Shown here: positions 5,339 through 8,869 of the stretch, piece after piece
Numbering within the stretch: the stretch's first letter is position 1
Layout of the letters: every line of letters starts with the position of its first letter
Assembly: GCA_045538535.1 (NCBI GenBank)
Contig: JAZSRN010000075.1
Location: 1-8,869 of the forward strand
DNA from: RUG14219 sp045538535
Lineage (GTDB): Bacteria > Cyanobacteriota > Vampirovibrionia > Gastranaerophilales > Gastranaerophilaceae
Reading direction: 5' to 3'
Length of the DNA: 8,869 bases
Notes under the pieces: generated by a model
The model's database searches: none
Seen by the model: the letters and a program-made list of their open reading frames with translations, nothing else
What the model was told of the DNA's origin: nothing
Translations under genes and position numbers: made by a program

Positions 5339-5442
5339 ATAAAAACGGAAATAAAATTAAAAAGTCCCCAACAAAAACCAAAGTTTGTAAAGAAATGTAA
5401 AAATAAATTTAAAATAGGCTGAAATTCAGTCATAATCACTCA

Positions 5443-5472
5443 TAGGATAGGATAGGATAGGGCGGGGCGGGA
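5443..5472 (+). repeat. Degenerate pentanucleotide tandem repeat, G-rich
   Basis: Six 5-base units follow each other: TAGGA three times, then TAGGG, CGGGG and CGGGA. The result is a plus-strand G-rich tract with six G-runs (2-4 G each), starkly different from the surrounding AT-rich DNA. It lies 61 bases upstream of the large gene's ATG. Slippage of such repeats is a known route to phase variation; whether it varies here is unknown. Confidence 0.8.
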
Positions 5473-5533
5473 TAAAGTATAGATTAAAATGTTCCGATAT
5501 CTCTGACATAGCAATACAAGAAAGGTGAATGAT

Positions 5534-8500
5534 ATGTCAGTAAATGGAAATTTTAATTTAGGTAGGAAAGGCAAACAAGGTCAAGTTGATGTAAATCAAT
5601 TAAAAGGTGGTATAAGAAGAGAACAGATTAAAGATGCAAAACAACTAGCTATTTTTGACAAGTATGCCGGTGCTGATGGTATCTTAGTTGATAAAGAATT
5701 GCAAGATTTCAAAAAAGAGTTAGCCGAAATGGCTAAAAACGAAACTTTGTCAAAACGTGAAGCTAAAAAATTCTTGAAAGGACAAGAGTTACAAAATATT
5801 TCTGCCGATGATTTGTTTCAATTTTTGGAAAATATTGAATCTATTTCTGCCAAATCGAAGGTTGAATCTGCTAAAACCGGTAAAGACGCAAACGGAAATG
5901 ACGTTGTTATTTTAACTTCAAATAACGGTATGACTACTGAAACCATTTCTGCTGATAAATCATCAGTAATCAATACTCAACTAGAAGATGGTGGAGTTTT
6001 GACACAGTCTTATGATAGTGCTCATCATTTGACAGAAGAAGTTGAGGTTGATTCTCAAAAAAATACTACGACAACGTCTTATCAAACCAATGATGATGGT
6101 GAAGATGTTCCGCTATCTAAGTTTGAAACTTCGGCGGATGGGACAAAAAACCGTATAACAAATTATGATGACCAAGGCAACCCGACAGACGTGACGGTTC
6201 AAAATGGTACGACAATAGAAGAATATGATGTTACAAGTGATGGTGAACAAGTTTTAACAGCACGTACTGAACACAAAGGACTTCCAACTGAAAAGAAAAC
6301 GACATTTGAATATCAAGAAAATGGTGATGTAATTGAAACCGCAACTGATGCATATGGAACTACTCAAACTGTTGTTAGAGATGGCAAACCGGTTTTGATT
6401 AAAACCGAAAATTCTACAACAGAAATTGCTTATTCTGAAAACGGCAAAGTTGAAACCACAACTGATAACAACACAAATGCGAAAACCGTAACTGCTTTTG
6501 ATGAAGAAGGTGATAGATTATCTCAAGAAAAAGAAGTTGACGGCAAAACTTACAGAGCTGAGTATGATGGCAACGGCAACACTAAAGTTACACTTCAAAA
6601 CGGTGAAAGCATTGAAATGCTTGCCAAAAAATTTGGTTGTACAAAAGAAGCGTTACTAGAAGCCAACGGTGGCAAAATCAGAGGTTGGGTCGGTGATGAA
6701 GTTGTTGTACCGGGTGAATTTGATGCTGATGACAAGAGATTAACTTCTCGTAAATCAAAGGAAGAATCTATTGCTGCATATAAAGATTTTATGGCCAAAA
6801 AAGCTGCAGAGGAAGCGGCAGCACAAGCTGCTGAACAAGCAAAAAAAGATGCTGCAGAGCTTGCTAAAGAAAAAGCTCATCGTGCAGAAATGCAAAAACA
6901 AGGTCAAGCTATAGCTGAAGATTTGTTTAATGATATTGATGGTATCGGTACAAGCAATACTTTTGGAGCAAATATTCAAAGAATAAATAAAGAGAATGTT
7001 GTGGAAGTTTTGCAAGCTTATACCGCAAAATCTCCAGATGAATCTTTAGCCGAAGCAATTATGGATGAAAGTGGTCTTTCTACTAAAAAACGCGATGAGG
7101 CAATAAAACATATTTATAATAAATTGTTGGAACGAGCTAAAGAAAAAGGTTTAGACACCCAACAAATAGAAGATGCGTTTAAAAAAGCAATAGAAACACC
7201 GCCTAATCAAAGAGGTTATGGTTACAATGAAAGTTTTGACCCTATATTCAATAGTTTGGTTGCCGGAATCAATGGTAAATCAATTCTTACTGAAACTGAA
7301 AAACAATCAATAAAAAATGCTCCACCGGAACAATTGCAAACACAAACTACCGCCTTACTTGAAAATACAGTTGCAGGAGCGAAACAAAGTTTAGAAACTC
7401 AACTTGCACAAGATGGTTGGGCTGCAGATTTGTGGGAAGGTATCAAATATATCGGTAATTCTGACAATCTTGATGAAAAGGTTAAAGAAGATATTGTCAA
7501 ATATGAAGCTCAAGTTGCTGATTTAAAATCTGCCAAAACACCGGAAGAATTTAAAACAAAATTCAAAGCAATTTATGGCAAAGAATATGACCCAGAACTT
7601 GTAAAAGCTTACGAAAAACGTCAAGAACAACTTGTTTTGGCCAATGTTACTTATGGAATTGAGACCAGTTTTAATAAGACAATGGGTGAACTTTTGAGAA
7701 CTGATAAGCTTTCAGAAAGAACTCAATTTATTCAATCAAGTAGTATGGGACATGGAACTTATCGAACAACAGCGACAAAAGAACAAGTTTTTAACGAAAA
7801 TTTTAATACTTTTGCAGAATTTGTGGGCAAAGGTGATATAGAAGCCGGTAAAGCTGAGATTGAACAAGCATTTAAAGACTTAGGATTACCTGAAAATGCC
7901 TCAATGGATGAAAAATATGCTGCAATGCATAAATTAGCCAAAAATTATAGCCAAATTCTTCATGCAAATACAATGGAGGTAACCGAAGGTAAAGGTTATG
8001 ATGCTTTTGCTCTTGAGGCTGAAAGTTCATATAAAGCTGCATTTGGCTTAGAAAATGATATTGCAAAACGTGTTGCGGATTATAATACGTCACAACAAAC
8101 CGGTGCGATGGTTGTTAAAGGTGTTGCTAAAGGTGCAGCGGCAATCGGTTTGGCATTAATCCCTGGTGTCGGTTTGGCAACAGCTGCAATTGGTACCGGT
8201 ATAATTAGTGCAACAGTTGATACAACGGATAGATTATCCTCAGATGTTGGTTTACAAGATGGAGAAATTGGCACAATTTTGAAAAATGCAGCAATTGATG
8301 GTGCGACGGTCTATGCGGGTGGTCAATTAACTAAAATGCTTGCTAATGCAAAAACTTTTGTTAAGATTGGTGGACAGATGACGGGAGATGTTGCTGTAGG
8401 TGCTGGTGCTGAATATCTTCAAACCGGTCAAATTACCCTCAGTGGTGTCGCATTCCAATGTGTATTCTCTGCAGCAGGTAATCTCGTTGCCTTGAAACAA

Positions 8501-8869
8501 ATGAACCAAGCCGATTTGGGTAATCCGAATATTAAATCGGATCCGGTTTCCCACTATGAGGGTGGCCCGGTATCGGCAGAACACCATATTGTACTGGATG
8601 AAACGCCAACAGGTCCGATTGATGTTACTCCGGTTGAAGTTAAACTAAAAACGGAACAATTAGTCAAATCTTCTGCAGATACGCCTCCTACATCAACTCC
8701 GGATAAAACGGTTCTTGAAAAAGCTACCGTTGAAGGCACACAAGTTTCCGGCGGTAAGCTGAATGCGAAAAAATTTGAAACAGCTCAAGATGAAACAAGA
8801 AGAATTGCTCGTGAAGGTACGGTTGAGGATGCCGTTCAAACCAATCGTCAAATAAGATTGCATGGTGCA
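5534..8869 (+). CDS. Very large modular protein with YD-like repeats and a LysM-like domain, 3' end outside the window
   Basis: The frame is open from ATG5534 to the right edge, 1112 codons with no stop. AAAGGTGA, 5 bases before the ATG, fixes the start; no signal peptide is seen. Residues 36-66 resemble a degenerate EF-hand (D-G at 48-49, E at 55; the first ligand position is Tyr). Residues 120-350 are Thr-rich beta repeats with G-N/G-D turns, like RHS/YD repeats. Residues 353-394 match LysM: N-G-E-S-I at 356-360, A-K-K-F-G at 364-368, L-L-E-A-N at 374-378, V-V-V-P-G at 390-394. An Ala/Lys/Glu helical stretch follows (about 410-455), then a module with G-I-G-T at 470-473 (461-545). Residues 857-895 are Gly/Ala-rich and hydrophobic, followed by more helices to about 990 and a Pro/Thr linker. 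Residues from about 1070 on begin a domain I cannot name. LysM suggests peptidoglycan contact; a polymorphic effector or surface protein is an inference. Confidence 0.85.
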   Translation, partial: MSVNGNFNLGRKGKQGQVDVNQLKGGIRREQIKDAKQLAIFDKYAGADGILVDKELQDFKKELAEMAKNETLSKREAKKFLKGQELQNISADDLFQFLENIESISAKSKVESAKTGKDANGNDVVILTSNNGMTTETISADKSSVINTQLEDGGVLTQSYDSAHHLTEEVEVDSQKNTTTTSYQTNDDGEDVPLSKFETSADGTKNRITNYDDQGNPTDVTVQNGTTIEEYDVTSDGEQVLTARTEHKGLPTEKKTTFEYQENGDVIETATDAYGTTQTVVRDGKPVLIKTENSTTEIAYSENGKVETTTDNNTNAKTVTAFDEEGDRLSQEKEVDGKTYRAEYDGNGNTKVTLQNGESIEMLAKKFGCTKEALLEANGGKIRGWVGDEVVVPGEFDADDKRLTSRKSKEESIAAYKDFMAKKAAEEAAAQAAEQAKKDAAELAKEKAHRAEMQKQGQAIAEDLFNDIDGIGTSNTFGANIQRINKENVVEVLQAYTAKSPDESLAEAIMDESGLSTKKRDEAIKHIYNKLLERAKEKGLDTQQIEDAFKKAIETPPNQRGYGYNESFDPIFNSLVAGINGKSILTETEKQSIKNAPPEQLQTQTTALLENTVAGAKQSLETQLAQDGWAADLWEGIKYIGNSDNLDEKVKEDIVKYEAQVADLKSAKTPEEFKTKFKAIYGKEYDPELVKAYEKRQEQLVLANVTYGIETSFNKTMGELLRTDKLSERTQFIQSSSMGHGTYRTTATKEQVFNENFNTFAEFVGKGDIEAGKAEIEQAFKDLGLPENASMDEKYAAMHKLAKNYSQILHANTMEVTEGKGYDAFALEAESSYKAAFGLENDIAKRVADYNTSQQTGAMVVKGVAKGAAAIGLALIPGVGLATAAIGTGIISATVDTTDRLSSDVGLQDGEIGTILKNAAIDGATVYAGGQLTKMLANAKTFVKIGGQMTGDVAVGAGAEYLQTGQITLSGVAFQCVFSAAGNLVALKQMNQADLGNPNIKSDPVSHYEGGPVSAEHHIVLDETPTGPIDVTPVEVKLKTEQLVKSSADTPPTSTPDKTVLEKATVEGTQVSGGKLNAKKFETAQDETRRIAREGTVEDAVQTNRQIRLHGA

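Larger units (their letters stand above)
4992..5533. other. 542-base interval without a long ORF, dense with signals on both strands
   Basis: From left to right it holds a 27-base AT-rich inverted repeat, a plus-strand promoter, a short terminator-ended RNA, a minus-strand micro-ORF with strong ribosome site and its own promoter, and a G-rich pentanucleotide repeat. The ribosome site of the large terminal gene lies at its right end. The stretch 5341-5418 shows nothing I can support beyond A-rich sequence. Confidence 0.7.

Noticed and set aside
5443..5472. CRISPR or telomere-like array
   Set aside because: The units are only 5 bases, directly adjacent and without spacers, so it is a simple sequence repeat.
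6595..8739. Several minus-strand open frames of 60-86 codons opposite the large terminal gene
   Set aside because: The plus strand has one uninterrupted frame of 1112 codons with recognisable modules; the minus-strand frames are antisense shadows.

Overview
The window is AT-rich bacterial DNA, with A/T-biased codon use in nearly every gene. The prepilin-type N-terminus at the left edge (an F-T-L-A-E-V-L-I-T-L core), the low GC and the gene style resemble gut Gastranaerophilales ('Melainabacteria', non-photosynthetic relatives of Cyanobacteria). That placement is an inference from family resemblance, not a database result.

Layout: (1) 1-358, minus strand: start of a type IV pilin-like (class III signal) protein that runs off the left edge. 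Its unusually long leader lies in a GC-rich, palindrome-bearing patch. (2) 508-744, plus: a small putative helix-turn-helix protein, convergent with (3) 746-1000, minus: a stand-alone LuxR/GerE-type DNA-binding protein. (4) 1186-4991, plus: a chaperone-headed gene string, grpE, dnaJ, an exported beta-propeller protein and a SAM-dependent O-methyltransferase. The last three are joined by 1- and 4-base start/stop overlaps, which suggests translational coupling. (5) 4992-5533: a 542-base interval with no long ORF but dense signals on both strands. (6) 5534 to the right edge, plus: a reading frame of at least 1112 codons with no stop, encoding a very large multidomain protein. It has an EF-hand-like N-terminus, RHS/YD-like beta repeats, a LysM-like domain, an Ala-rich helical stretch, a Gly/Ala-rich hydrophobic segment and an unfinished C-terminus.

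The most interesting part is interval (5). On the minus strand a good sigma-70-type promoter (TTGACT-17-TATTAT) leads to a nearly perfect Shine-Dalgarno sequence and a 23-codon, TTG-started ORF for a very hydrophobic peptide. On the plus strand a second promoter (TTGAAA-16-TATAAT) and a hairpin plus T-run terminator define an RNA of about 100 nt, antisense to the 3' two-thirds of that tiny ORF and its 3' UTR. This is the architecture of a type I toxin-antitoxin locus (compare txpA/ratA, fst RNAI/RNAII, ibs/sib), although no known family is recognised. A pentanucleotide tandem repeat and a 27-base AT-rich inverted repeat also lie in this interval.

The chaperone genes would work with DnaK, which is not in the window. 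The large terminal protein looks like a modular effector or surface/secreted polymorphic protein, but its C-terminal activity cannot be read because the window ends inside it.
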